NCBI RefSeq assembly: GCF_003290185.1
Contig: NZ_QNFY01000002.1
Span: forward strand, 310,001-374,000
Direction of reading: 5' to 3'
Length of the DNA stretch: 64,000 nt
Origin: Chryseobacterium lathyri
Lineage (GTDB): Bacteria > Bacteroidota > Bacteroidia > Flavobacteriales > Weeksellaceae
Under the pieces are notes generated by a model, which saw only the letters and a list, made by a program, of their open reading frames with translations, had not been told where the DNA came from and did no database searches. The position numbers and the translations under genes were made by a program. This document shows, in pieces, positions 8,420 to 17,161 of this stretch (the stretch's first letter is position 1; each line of letters opens with the position of its first letter).

Positions 8420-10969
8420 TTATTTAATATTAACCAATACCTGGATTTTTCCTGTTTCATTCTGATTGTAATCCTGGAGAGCCTTTCCGATCACCTGTCC
8501 TATTTTTACCTTTTTAGGATTGGCCTTCATGGCTGTTCCTGATTTTGATGACGTTACCAAAAGATCGCCTCTTTTAATTTTTCCGCCTTCCAGACATACT
8601 TTGGTCGGAATAACTCCAATCACACCCATTGGTACTTTACCGGAAATGTCAGAATCAATATGTTCTTCAGTAAGAAGTACTCCCGGTTTTGTCGCATATA
8701 CTCCTGCTACAAGTGTAGAATAAGGCTTAGAAGATCTTTCAACGGTTCGGTCCGTATCTGTAGAAATTACAAGAATATCCCCGGTTTCATACTCAGAAAT
8801 ACTCCCTTCCACATCAAAGACTTCGGCAACGTCTGCGCCACTACTTTGGGTACCGCCATTAAAAAAACCTTTTCCGGTTTTATCGATACGGGCTACGTTT
8901 ACTGAGGCACTTTGGAATACAGAAAGATTTCCCGACGGCCCCTGATGGTTGACAAGCAGGGTAGATCCGGTACCAGTTGTCGTTACATGAACCACCGGCT
9001 GCCCGTTGGCATTATTAAAGTTGGCGAATCTTCCTGCTTTACCCGTACCGAAATTAGGAATAAAGCCTGAAATTGCATTGCCATTTCCATCACATGATGC
9101 TTCCACACCATCGCCTGTACCTCCGGCATTGGCGGTAATACCATTCCCGCTGCCTTCTGTGATTGCCAATAAAGCCGGTCCACTGCCGCCTGCGTTAGAG
9201 GAATAAAATAAACCTCCATACCCTCCGGTACCTGAAGAAATACCATAAATACCGGCAGTTCCGAAATTAGCAAACTGCGAATTTACTTCCCCTTTCACGG
9301 CGGGAGAGGTACCCGTTACCTTGTCTACTTTAAAATTTCCAGCAGTACCATTACCTACTGTGGTTACCGTTATTACATCGCTTGTATTGGCATCATTAAA
9401 GATGTTAAATCTTCCTGCACGCCCGGTTGAAAAAGTAGGAACCCATGCATACAGAGCGTTTCCTGCTCCATCAATATTGGTTTCAACACCGTTTCCGTCC
9501 TTACCCGCGTTGGCGGTGATGGCATTTCCGTTCCCATCAGTTAAAGCAATTAATGCAGCGCCGTTTCCTGCAGGATTTGACGCATAAAATAACCCTGCAC
9601 GTCCTCCTGTTCCTGAGGAAACCCCAAAAATACCTGCTGCACCAAAGTTTCCGAAAATAGTATTCACTTCACCCCTTACTGCCGCTCCTACACTGTTTGT
9701 ATTATCAACTAAGAAAGAAGCTGCATTACCCTGGGTATTATCCGGAATATTTCCATTACCGTTGGTTTCTACCTCAAATACATTATTGATTTCGTTGGTG
9801 GCATTAAAATTTTCAAAACGTCCTGCACGTCCTTTACTGTTGTTTAATCCTACCTGTCCTAAAACTCCGACAGCCGTTCCGGTTGTGTTGGTCGCAACAA
9901 AACCCCTTACACCGTAACCTCCACCATCATTACGTCCTACTACAGCCCCGGCAATATCACTGGTTGTCCTGCCGACTACCGCTTCACCGGCTCCGTTATT
10001 ATCACCTATTATACCTGCAGAGGTCTGTGCACTTGTAATGCCGTGCAACGCGAATCCGGCACCTGTAGAACTGCGTACTCCGGCCCCGTTTCCGGTAGTG
10101 GTTACATTCACCACTGTTCCGTTTCCGACACTGGAAACATTGAGGGCGTTGTTATTATTGGCATTGTTGAATATTGATATACTTGCAGGGATTCCGTTAT
10201 TACTGGTTGCTGTAAGCCCGGTTCCTGTATTACTGTTGGCATATACTCCGGTTCCGTTGGCACTTGCATTTCCATAGACCCCTAATCCGTTAGGCGTAAC
10301 ACCGTAAACTCCCCAGCCGCTTCCATTCTGGCTTCCCCAGACACCAACTCCGAGCCCTCCGGTTCCATTGTTGATACCCCGGACACCACTGGAAAATCCG
10401 CCTGGTGCCACGTTGTTTACAATACCCCGAACTGAAGCAATGCTGGAAGTAGTTGTATTGTTGATGCCTTCCACGGAAGTTCCGTCTCCGTCATTGATCA
10501 GCGAAAATAGAGTAGATGCATTATTTATTGTATTGGTATAAGGAATTGTGAAACTTCCGCCTGTTCCGCCAGCAGACTTAGCGTACATAGCATAAGGTAC
10601 GCTTAATAGCTGGCTTGTTCCTGTTATCGTGTAATTGGTACCTCCGGCGGGATCGGTTTCTGTTTTCAGATAATAGTTCCCCGTTGGCCAGTCTATGGTA
10701 GAAAAAGTTCCCGAAAGCACGGTTCCTGTCCCTATTTCCATGCTGATAAGTCCATTGGCGTTTGTGTTTCCGGTCAGTCTTTCGGAATAGACCAGTGTTC
10801 CGGCAGGAGAGCCCTGCAGTACACTTACTTTAACAGCGATGCTTTGATTGATCAGCAGCTGACCGGATCCGTTTCTCATAATGGCCTGGTAGCTCATTTT
10901 TTCCGGAGCCTGGGCATGCCCTAAAAAGAGGCCGAGCATGATCCCCAGAGAAAGTAATATTTTTTTCAT
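8420..10969 (-). CDS. Large secreted Gly/Asn-rich repetitive protein
   Basis: 849 residues. Signal peptide (1-20); an N-terminal beta domain (21-135, APEKMSYQAIMRNGSG to LLSVPYAMYAKSAG) of the kind heading many Bacteroidota tail-fibre-like surface proteins; a low-complexity Gly/Asn/Thr/Val region (about 150-700); and a C-terminal domain (709-849, SSGADVAEVFDVEG, GDLLVTSSKSGTAMKA). The middle carries a degenerate long repeat marked by GRAGRFENFN (380), GRAGRFNIFN (516) and GKAGRFANFN (643), period about 127-136 residues. The C-terminal pattern recalls the terminal domain of phage and adhesin fibres (peptidase G2-like), which is a weak resemblance only. No type IX sorting domain is present here; it is on the neighbour upstream, whose stop is three bases away. 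The DNA looks more GC-rich than its surroundings because of Gly/Ala codons. Likely role: surface fibre or adhesin. Confidence 0.8.
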   Translation of the reverse strand: MKKILLSLGIMLGLFLGHAQAPEKMSYQAIMRNGSGQLLINQSIAVKVSVLQGSPAGTLVYSERLTGNTNANGLISMEIGTGTVLSGTFSTIDWPTGNYYLKTETDPAGGTNYTITGTSQLLSVPYAMYAKSAGGTGGSFTIPYTNTINNASTLFSLINDGDGTSVEGINNTTTSSIASVRGIVNNVAPGGFSSGVRGINNGTGGLGVGVWGSQNGSGWGVYGVTPNGLGVYGNASANGTGVYANSNTGTGLTATSNNGIPASISIFNNANNNNALNVSSVGNGTVVNVTTTGNGAGVRSSTGAGFALHGITSAQTSAGIIGDNNGAGEAVVGRTTSDIAGAVVGRNDGGGYGVRGFVATNTTGTAVGVLGQVGLNNSKGRAGRFENFNATNEINNVFEVETNGNGNIPDNTQGNAASFLVDNTNSVGAAVRGEVNTIFGNFGAAGIFGVSSGTGGRAGLFYASNPAGNGAALIALTDGNGNAITANAGKDGNGVETNIDGAGNALYAWVPTFSTGRAGRFNIFNDANTSDVITVTTVGNGTAGNFKVDKVTGTSPAVKGEVNSQFANFGTAGIYGISSGTGGYGGLFYSSNAGGSGPALLAITEGSGNGITANAGGTGDGVEASCDGNGNAISGFIPNFGTGKAGRFANFNNANGQPVVHVTTTGTGSTLLVNHQGPSGNLSVFQSASVNVARIDKTGKGFFNGGTQSSGADVAEVFDVEGSISEYETGDILVISTDTDRTVERSSKPYSTLVAGVYATKPGVLLTEEHIDSDISGKVPMGVIGVIPTKVCLEGGKIKRGDLLVTSSKSGTAMKANPKKVKIGQVIGKALQDYNQNETGKIQVLVNIK

Positions 10970-10972
10970 GGC

Positions 10973-11455
10973 TTATTTTTTTATGACTTTAAAGGTTTTT
11001 AAATTTTCTCCATTCTGATTGATTCTGATAATGTAAACCGCAGAAGGAAGAGAAGAAAGATTAAGTTCGGACTTTGGCTGTGAGATCACGTCCTTTATGA
11101 TCAGTTTGCCCTGAGCGTCGAACAGCTGATACTCCGATCCCTTATACGGAACAGAAGAAAAATCTATGTACAGATAATCTCTGGTAGGATTCGGATAGAG
11201 TAAAATGCCTTCTTGCTTTGTTGTGGTTTCGCTGGCAGAAAGTGTCGTGATTTCATAAGCCTGCTGTACGCCTTCCAACACCTGAGAGCCTGCTCCCTTG
11301 TACATATAAGCTATCTGACCGACACTGTAAGAAACCGAGCCGTTGCCTCCTGATGCATTTGTTCCTGTGGCCAGAACTGCCGATTGGGCACTCAAAATAC
11401 TGACGGAAAAGGTGAACAGAATGAGAAAGAAGCAGTGAATAGATGTTCTTTTCAT
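10973..11455 (-). CDS. T9SS type A sorting-domain protein
   Basis: 160 residues from the ATG at 11455, chosen because the signal peptide MKRTSIHCFFLILFTFSVSILSAQ begins there; an earlier ATG at 11491 adds only 12 polar residues. The C-terminal 75 residues are a type IX secretion sorting domain (ILLYPNPTRDYLYIDFSS, YQLFDAQGKLI, LNLSSLPSAVYIIRI, KTFKVIKK). The part before it (SAVLATGTNASGGNGSVSYSVGQIAYMYKG) is a short module typically found just ahead of such domains, so there is almost no separate cargo. First gene of the operon with the repetitive protein and the small motif protein. Confidence 0.88.
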   Translation of the reverse strand: MKRTSIHCFFLILFTFSVSILSAQSAVLATGTNASGGNGSVSYSVGQIAYMYKGAGSQVLEGVQQAYEITTLSASETTTKQEGILLYPNPTRDYLYIDFSSVPYKGSEYQLFDAQGKLIIKDVISQPKSELNLSSLPSAVYIIRINQNGENLKTFKVIKK

Positions 11456-11616
11456 GTTAAATATTTTTGTGGTTATTAATTGGTTATCCAAGTTTTCAAG
11501 AGAAAATTTGTGAACACTAAATTACCACATATCGCAACCGGATTGAAGGAAAATAGACTAACGGTCAAAAAAATCGACCAACGGCATTTTATAGTAAAAA
11601 TGTTGGTATTCAGTCG

Positions 11617-12324
11617 TTAATGGTTAAGGAAGGACAGACTTTCTTTGTAAGTTCTGCCTATGGGAAGCCTGATCTGATGGATCAGTTCTATTTCATGGCT
11701 GTTTTTTCCGCGGATGAAATGACGAGGTACGGCATAGCTGCGATGGATTCTTATAAAAGAATCGAAGAAGCTATTATGAAGGAGGTTTCCCAGGGAATCT
11801 AGAACACAGTGTTTCTTTTCATGCGTAACAAGCCGGGTATAGTCTTTTAAAGCTTCGAGGTAAAGAATATCGGTAAGTCTGACTTGAGAAATGTTACCGT
11901 TTTCTTTTATCTTAATACAGTTTTCACCGAGAATAGCATCAAAGCATTCGCATTTTTTTTTCATTTCAAAAAAATTGAAGACTTTTTCTATGGAATGCTG
12001 GAAACGTTCTGCTTTAAGGGGCTTTGTTACAAAATCCAGGGCATCAATTTCAAATGCTTCTGCTGCCAGCTCCGGTTGGGAACTTACGAAGATGCAGACG
12101 GGAATCTTATAGGCCAGTTTCCTGAATTCCAATCCGCTCATTCCGCTAAGCCTAGTTTCGCAGATCAACAGGTCGATTGGGAATTCCAGATGGGGAACTG
12201 CCTTTTCCGTCGAATTAAAAGACGCAACAATCTCTATATTATCGTACTGCCTGACATGATGCTGGAGAACCAGTCTGTCCAGTTCATCATCATCAATAAT
12301 CATACATTTAATATGGGAATTCAT
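11617..12324 (-). CDS. LytTR-family response regulator with Glu at the phosphorylation site
   Basis: 235 residues. Receiver domain (about 5-120) with the acidic pocket DDD at 11-13, and the switch Lys in FVTKPL. The position of the phosphoacceptor aspartate is Glu56 (DLLICETRLSGMSGLEF, where relatives have LD); the codon is GAA. LytTR DNA-binding domain (about 135-230: LTDILYLEALKDYTRLV, FIRIHRSYAV, LPIGRTYKESL). Asp-to-Glu often mimics the phosphorylated state, so the protein may be constitutively active or regulated otherwise. No histidine kinase is next to it. It lies directly upstream of, and on the same strand as, the secreted repetitive operon and could regulate it. Confidence 0.9.
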   Translation of the reverse strand: MNSHIKCMIIDDDELDRLVLQHHVRQYDNIEIVASFNSTEKAVPHLEFPIDLLICETRLSGMSGLEFRKLAYKIPVCIFVSSQPELAAEAFEIDALDFVTKPLKAERFQHSIEKVFNFFEMKKKCECFDAILGENCIKIKENGNISQVRLTDILYLEALKDYTRLVTHEKKHCVLDSLGNLLHNSFFDSFIRIHRSYAVPRHFIRGKNSHEIELIHQIRLPIGRTYKESLSFLNH

Positions 12325-12527
12325 GATCTTGGTGTTAGTTTTTACAATATTTGTAATTTTAATGGATTATTAATTACAAATCAGCGTTATAAAGGTATTA
12401 ATTTTTTACAAATGAATGATATTATAAACTTAAATTAACATTAAAAAAGAAGGAAATTTAAAAAATGATTTTGTTTTTTTTCCTGAAATTGGTATCTTGT
12501 AAAAATCATAAACATAGACAGAAATTA

Positions 12528-13754
12528 ATGCTAGATAAGAAACAACATAATTACGAGAGAGCAGTTTTGGTGGGGGTTATTACCCAAAATCAGGATGAAG
12601 ATAAGCTAACGGAATATATGGATGAACTTGAGTTTTTAGCCTTCACAGCAGGTGCAACGGTTCAAAAACGTTTTACTCAAAAATTAACTCAACCGGATTC
12701 TAAAACCTTTATTGGAAGCGGAAAAGCACAGGAAATAAAAGAATATGTAAAAGAAAACGAGATAGGAACCATTATTTTCGATGATGAATTGTCTCCTTCT
12801 CAGCTTAAAAATCTCGAAAGAGAAATAGAGGTGAAAATTCTTGACAGAACCAACCTTATCCTTGATATTTTTGCACAGAGAGCACAGACTTCCTACGCAA
12901 GAACACAAGTAGAATTGGCACAATATCAATATCTTTTACCACGTCTGACAAGAATGTGGACTCACCTTGAACGTCAGAAAGGAGGAATCGGGATGAGAGG
13001 TCCCGGGGAAACAGAGATTGAAACTGACCGCCGTATCATCCGTGACAGAATTTCCCTGTTAAAAGATAAACTGAAAACCATCGACAGGCAAATGGCTACC
13101 CAGCGTAACAACCGCGGAAAGGTGGTACGTGCTGCTTTGGTGGGATATACCAATGTTGGAAAATCTACGCTGATGAATGCGCTTTCCAAATCTGAGGTTT
13201 TTGCAGAAAATAAATTGTTTGCAACCTTAGACACAACGGTAAGAAAGGTGGTTATTGGTAATTTACCGTTTTTGCTTACTGATACGGTAGGATTCATCAG
13301 AAAGCTTCCTACGCAGCTTGTGGAATCTTTTAAATCTACGCTGGATGAGGTGCGTGAAGCAGATCTGCTTATTCATGTGGTAGATATTTCCCATGAAAGC
13401 TTTGAAGATCAGGTAGAATCTGTTAATCAGACGTTAATGGAGATCAATGCCCATCAGAAGCCTATGATCATGGTCTTTAATAAAATTGATGACTTCAGTT
13501 ACGATAAAAAAGATGAGGATGATCTTACGCCGTCTACAAAAAAGAATGTTTCTCTGGAGGAGTGGAAAAAAACATGGATGGCTAAATCTAAGTATCCGAC
13601 AGTATTTATTTCTGCGCTGACGAAAGAAAATTTCCCGGAAATGAAGAAAATGATCTACGATGAGGTGATGAAGATCCATATCTCCAGATTCCCATACAAT
13701 GATTTCCTTTTCGAGTATTTTGACAACGATGAGGAAGAAGAAAACAACGATTAA
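12528..13754 (+). CDS. hflX: Ribosome-associated GTPase HflX
   Basis: 408 residues from the ATG at 12528; an upstream in-frame ATG (12465) would add a hydrophobic tail not seen in the family. N-terminal HflX domain with the KTFIGSGKAQEI block, then the conserved linker GGIGMRGPGETEIETDRR, then the G domain: P-loop GYTNVGKST (206-214), G3 DTVGFIRKLP, G4 NKID. HflX splits stalled 70S ribosomes under stress. The C-terminus is acidic. The stop codon overlaps the start of the following DUF4919 gene by one base (TAATG), so the two are co-transcribed. Confidence 0.96.
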   Translation: MLDKKQHNYERAVLVGVITQNQDEDKLTEYMDELEFLAFTAGATVQKRFTQKLTQPDSKTFIGSGKAQEIKEYVKENEIGTIIFDDELSPSQLKNLEREIEVKILDRTNLILDIFAQRAQTSYARTQVELAQYQYLLPRLTRMWTHLERQKGGIGMRGPGETEIETDRRIIRDRISLLKDKLKTIDRQMATQRNNRGKVVRAALVGYTNVGKSTLMNALSKSEVFAENKLFATLDTTVRKVVIGNLPFLLTDTVGFIRKLPTQLVESFKSTLDEVREADLLIHVVDISHESFEDQVESVNQTLMEINAHQKPMIMVFNKIDDFSYDKKDEDDLTPSTKKNVSLEEWKKTWMAKSKYPTVFISALTKENFPEMKKMIYDEVMKIHISRFPYNDFLFEYFDNDEEEENND

Positions 13755-14386
13755 TGAAATATCACTTTTTCCTGTTATTGATTTTCTTTTCTGTTTTTGG
13801 TTTCAGCCAGAAATCAGAAATTGATTTGAAAAATATTGAGAAGAATCTTAAAAATCCGGATTCTCCCTACAATTATGAAAAGCTGATTTTTAAATATAAA
13901 GGATATCCTAAATCCCTGGATAGTATTGAAGCTCAGTATCTTTATTACGGCCGAAATTTCAGGGATGATAAAGTTTCATCGAGTGATGAAAGTTTCAAGA
14001 GTCTTACAGATGCTTTTAAACAAAGTAATTTCGATGAATGCATCAGGCTGGGCAAAGTCCTCTACGGTAAAGATCCTACCAATCTGGATATACTTCTGGT
14101 TCTTCTGAGAGCTTATGATTTCCGAAAAGACGGAAATAATTTTGTACATCATCTGAGCCAGTTCAGATTGCTTACCGGAGGGATAAAGAATTCCGGTAAC
14201 GGGACCTCTGAAAAAACAGCCTATTTAGTCAACTCTGTAGGAGATGAATATATCCTGCTTAATATTCTGAATATCGGAAAAGACTATACAAGGGCATCAC
14301 AGCCGGCCAAAGACGGAACATTTGATATCTGGGAAAAAGACGGGCGCAAGCTCTATATTAAAATACTTTATTCAGACCTTAATTAA
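13754..14386 (+). CDS. DUF4919 secreted protein (copy 1)
   Basis: 210 residues. Signal peptide MKYHFFLLLIFFSVFGFSQ; mature protein with the DUF4919 pattern (NYEKLIFKYKGYPKSLDSIEAQYLYYG, helical TPR-like middle, then GNGTSEKTAYLVNSVGDEY). About 35 percent of positions look shared by eye with copy 2 at 15702, on the other side of the antiporter gene. Function unknown; exported. Starts on the last base of hflX. Confidence 0.83.
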   Translation: MKYHFFLLLIFFSVFGFSQKSEIDLKNIEKNLKNPDSPYNYEKLIFKYKGYPKSLDSIEAQYLYYGRNFRDDKVSSSDESFKSLTDAFKQSNFDECIRLGKVLYGKDPTNLDILLVLLRAYDFRKDGNNFVHHLSQFRLLTGGIKNSGNGTSEKTAYLVNSVGDEYILLNILNIGKDYTRASQPAKDGTFDIWEKDGRKLYIKILYSDLN

Positions 14387-14399
14387 AAAAAACACTTTA

Positions 14400-15683
14400 G
14401 TGGAGTTATATTATTCATTTTCAGCCTTAATAGTATTAGCATCAATTTTTGCCTATCTCAATTACAGATTTCTGAAGCTTCCCAGCACCATCGGGATTAT
14501 GGTCATTGCCATTGTAGTTTCTATTTTTCTGGTAATGTTTGGAGAGACAGTGCTTCCGAGAACTTTTGGGCATCTTAATAAGTTAATGAACAGTATAGAC
14601 TTTACAGAAGTTCTGATGGGCGCAATGCTTAATTTCCTTCTCTTTGCGGGAGGGATCCATATTAATATTAACGATCTTAAGGAGCAGTTCAGGCCGGTCT
14701 TGATATTTTCTACGGCCGGAGTGGTTATTTCCACATTTGTAGTGGGATTCGGGATGTTTTATTTACTGCCTTTTTTAGGGATTCATCTCCCGTTTATCTA
14801 TTGTTTGCTTTTTGGTGCACTTATTTCGCCTACTGACCCGGTGGCTGTTTTAAGTATTCTGAAACAGGCCAATGTGTCCAAATCTCTGGAAACTAAAGTG
14901 GCTGGAGAATCTCTTTTCAATGATGGTATGGCCGTAGTGGTGTTTACAGTCGTTATGCAGCTTGCCATCGGGAAAGAAGTAGATCTGGGTGTCGAAAGTA
15001 TAGGATTACTTCTGATGAAAGAAGCCGGCGGAGGAATTCTGCTTGGTGTTTTGCTGGGGTGGATCACTTCCAGGCTGATGCGTGAGGTGGACGACTATAT
15101 TATTTCTGTTCTGGTAACGCTTTCCGTAGTAATGGGAGGCTATCTTGTTGCAAGACAGATGCATATTTCCGGACCTCTGACGATGGTTGCCGCAGGTTTA
15201 TTCATGGGTAATTTTAATGTAAGGTTCAAAATGAAATCCATTACCCAGGATTACCTCATCAAATTCTGGGAGCTGATCGACGAAATTCTTAATGCTGTTC
15301 TATTCCTGTTCATCGGTTTTGAACTACTGATGATCAAGGATTTAAAGCACTTTATGGTTCCTGGTTTACTGGCAATTGCAGTCGTTTTAATTGCCCGTTT
15401 CATTTCGATCTGGGTACCTACGAAATTTATGTCCCTGCGAACAAGATTTAGTCCGCAAACGGTAAAAGTTCTCGTCTGGGGAGGAATCCGGGGCGGAGTT
15501 TCCATAGCATTAGCCATGTCTATTCCAAAAAGCGAATACAGCGAAATTATATTAAGTATCACTTACTGTGTAGTTGTGTTCTCGATTATCGTTCAGGGAC
15601 TTACCATTGCAAAAGTAGCCAATCCGAAAGCCATTGCAAAAGAAGAGGAAGCGCAGGGTATTGTGACAGATGAGCATGCTTAA
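14400..15683 (+). CDS. CPA1-type Na+/H+ antiporter
   Basis: 427 residues from a GTG at 14400, 13 bases after the DUF4919 stop; the frame is open further upstream but only inside the preceding gene, so this start is inferred. About 12 membrane segments. The conserved core is visible: GALISPTDPVAVLSIL (broken helix with the Asp of the ion site), GESLFNDGMAVVVF (second Asp), and WGGIRGGVSIALAMSIP. CPA1 proteins exchange cytoplasmic H+ for Na+ or run the reverse at alkaline pH. The two DUF4919 genes flank it in one apparent operon with hflX. Confidence 0.92.
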   Translation: MELYYSFSALIVLASIFAYLNYRFLKLPSTIGIMVIAIVVSIFLVMFGETVLPRTFGHLNKLMNSIDFTEVLMGAMLNFLLFAGGIHININDLKEQFRPVLIFSTAGVVISTFVVGFGMFYLLPFLGIHLPFIYCLLFGALISPTDPVAVLSILKQANVSKSLETKVAGESLFNDGMAVVVFTVVMQLAIGKEVDLGVESIGLLLMKEAGGGILLGVLLGWITSRLMREVDDYIISVLVTLSVVMGGYLVARQMHISGPLTMVAAGLFMGNFNVRFKMKSITQDYLIKFWELIDEILNAVLFLFIGFELLMIKDLKHFMVPGLLAIAVVLIARFISIWVPTKFMSLRTRFSPQTVKVLVWGGIRGGVSIALAMSIPKSEYSEIILSITYCVVVFSIIVQGLTIAKVANPKAIAKEEEAQGIVTDEHA

Positions 15684-15701
15684 TTAAAAACACGAATTGA
15701 G

Positions 15702-16373
15702 ATGAATAAATTATTTCAAATTATTTTTATTCTGTGCTTTGGTTTATACTTTTCTCAGGTCAATGTTGAGGAGATTAAAAAGAACGTGGCTGAAAATCCA
15801 CAGAAGTATTATTATGATGTTGTAGAGATTTTCAAAAGAGATCCTAAAAGCCTGAATCAGGAGCAGCTTAATTATGTTTACTATGGAAATAATTATGTCG
15901 ATTATGGATACAAAAGGATTCAGTTTAATGAACAATTAAACGAAATTACAAAATTTACAGGAAGGAAAATATCTCCTAAAAAAGTTTCAGAAGTTTTAGA
16001 AAAAGCAATGTCTCTTTATCAGAAAAATCCTCTCAATAAGGAACTCCTTACAGATTTATCAAATTTATATAAAAAGACAGGAAATCTTGTAAAAAGTGAA
16101 TTGTATTCCACCCAGCTGCAGCTTTTATACAGAACAATAAGTAATAGTGGTACCGGAAAATTAGATAATTCTCCTATTGTGGTTACTAATTTTTCAGATC
16201 AATGGTATGCAGTTGAAAATTTTTCAGGAATTTTTTCACGAGGTTTAGATTTTGATACAAAGGTTTTACCTGATGGTTCTTGGCTCAATATATTTAAAAA
16301 TGGCACTCATTTATTTTTCGTAAAGACAGTACATCATAAAGATTTGTATAAAGATGAAGAACAATATAATTAA
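15702..16373 (+). CDS. DUF4919 secreted protein (copy 2)
   Basis: 223 residues. Signal peptide MNKLFQIIFILCFGLYFSQ, then the same plan as copy 1 at 13754: FKRDPKSLNQEQLNYVYYGNNY, helical middle (about 75-130), SNSGTGKLDNSPIVVTN near residue 150, beta-rich end. Its last 20 bases overlap the start of the AlkD-like gene, so translation is probably coupled. Function unknown. Confidence 0.82.
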   Translation: MNKLFQIIFILCFGLYFSQVNVEEIKKNVAENPQKYYYDVVEIFKRDPKSLNQEQLNYVYYGNNYVDYGYKRIQFNEQLNEITKFTGRKISPKKVSEVLEKAMSLYQKNPLNKELLTDLSNLYKKTGNLVKSELYSTQLQLLYRTISNSGTGKLDNSPIVVTNFSDQWYAVENFSGIFSRGLDFDTKVLPDGSWLNIFKNGTHLFFVKTVHHKDLYKDEEQYN

Positions 16374-17076
16374 AGAAATAGAAGAAGCATTAGCAGTTTT
16401 GTCCATTCCCGAAAAAGCTGAATTCTTCCCGAGGTTCTTCAAAACAGGAAAAGGAGAATATGGTGAGGGAGATCTGTTTTTAGGTGTGAAAGTACCGGAT
16501 CAGAGATCTGTTGCTAAAGAATATTACTCAAAGATAAGCCTGCAGGACCTCAGTGTTCTGTTATCTTCAAAATATCATGAGCACAGGCTAACTGCACTCT
16601 TCATGCTGATCTCTAAATTTGAAAAAACAAAGGATAAGACTGTGAAAGAAGAAATTGTCCAGTTTTATCTGGATCATCTTCCGCATGTCAATAACTGGGA
16701 TCTGGTGGATTCAAGCTGCTACAAAATTTTAGGGAGATATGCTTTTGAAAACGGAAAGGAAGAACTGTTGAGAAATCTTTCGGATTCTGAAGAAATGTGG
16801 CATAAGAGAATTGCTGTAGTAGGTACAATGCATTATGTGAAAAAGGGTTCTTTTGAATTGACTAAAGAATTTGTGACCAAAAACCTTAAACATACTCATG
16901 ACCTGATGCATAAGGCAAACGGATGGCTGCTTAGAGAAATGGGTCAGAAAAATGAAATAGAGCTCATCAGCTTCCTGAATAAACATTATCAGAAAATGCC
17001 GAGAACCTGTCTGAGATATGCCATTGAAAAGTTGGATGAGGAAGTAAGACAGGATTATTTGAAAGGCAGAATTTGA
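16354..17076 (+). CDS. DNA alkylation repair protein, AlkD-like
   Basis: 240 residues made of HEAT-like helical repeats, no signal peptide. Recognised by FLGVKVPDQRSVAKEY near residue 45, the HEHRLTALFMLISKF repeat, NNWDLVDSSCYKILGRY around 120-135 (W and D of the AlkD active region), and RIAVVGTMHYVKKG. AlkD excises N3- and N7-alkylated purines without base flipping. The start codon lies 20 bases inside the DUF4919 gene. Last gene of the hflX transcription unit; no hairpin terminator was seen behind it. Confidence 0.9.
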   Translation: MKNNIIKEIEEALAVLSIPEKAEFFPRFFKTGKGEYGEGDLFLGVKVPDQRSVAKEYYSKISLQDLSVLLSSKYHEHRLTALFMLISKFEKTKDKTVKEEIVQFYLDHLPHVNNWDLVDSSCYKILGRYAFENGKEELLRNLSDSEEMWHKRIAVVGTMHYVKKGSFELTKEFVTKNLKHTHDLMHKANGWLLREMGQKNEIELISFLNKHYQKMPRTCLRYAIEKLDEEVRQDYLKGRI

Positions 17077-17136
17077 AAAAATGGCTGTTTTCAGTGAAAT
17101 AACAGAGTCCATAAAGTATTTTCAAACGGAATTGAG

Positions 17137-17144
17137 TAGTTTTG
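17137..17144 (+). promoter_or_regulatory. TAnnTTTG -7-like element before 17162
   Basis: TAGTTTTG, 17 bases before the start codon at 17162. No TTG is found at the usual upstream distance, so this is a partial match to the flavobacterial promoter consensus. Confidence 0.4.
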
Positions 17145-17161
17145 TGTTTTAAAACTCAATT

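Noticed and set aside
8520-10277. Several plus-strand open frames rich in Pro, Val and Ala opposite the repetitive protein
   Set aside because: They mirror the Gly/Asn/Thr codons of the 849-residue gene; the repetitive coding strand creates long antisense frames.
11517-11616. Possible promoter or operator of the T9SS operon
   Set aside because: No TTG...TAnnTTTG pair and no clear inverted repeat were found on the relevant strand, so nothing was annotated.
14322-14399. Upstream extension of the antiporter frame with a TTG start
   Set aside because: It lies entirely inside the DUF4919 gene and adds polar residues before the first membrane helix; the GTG at 14400 fits the gene border.
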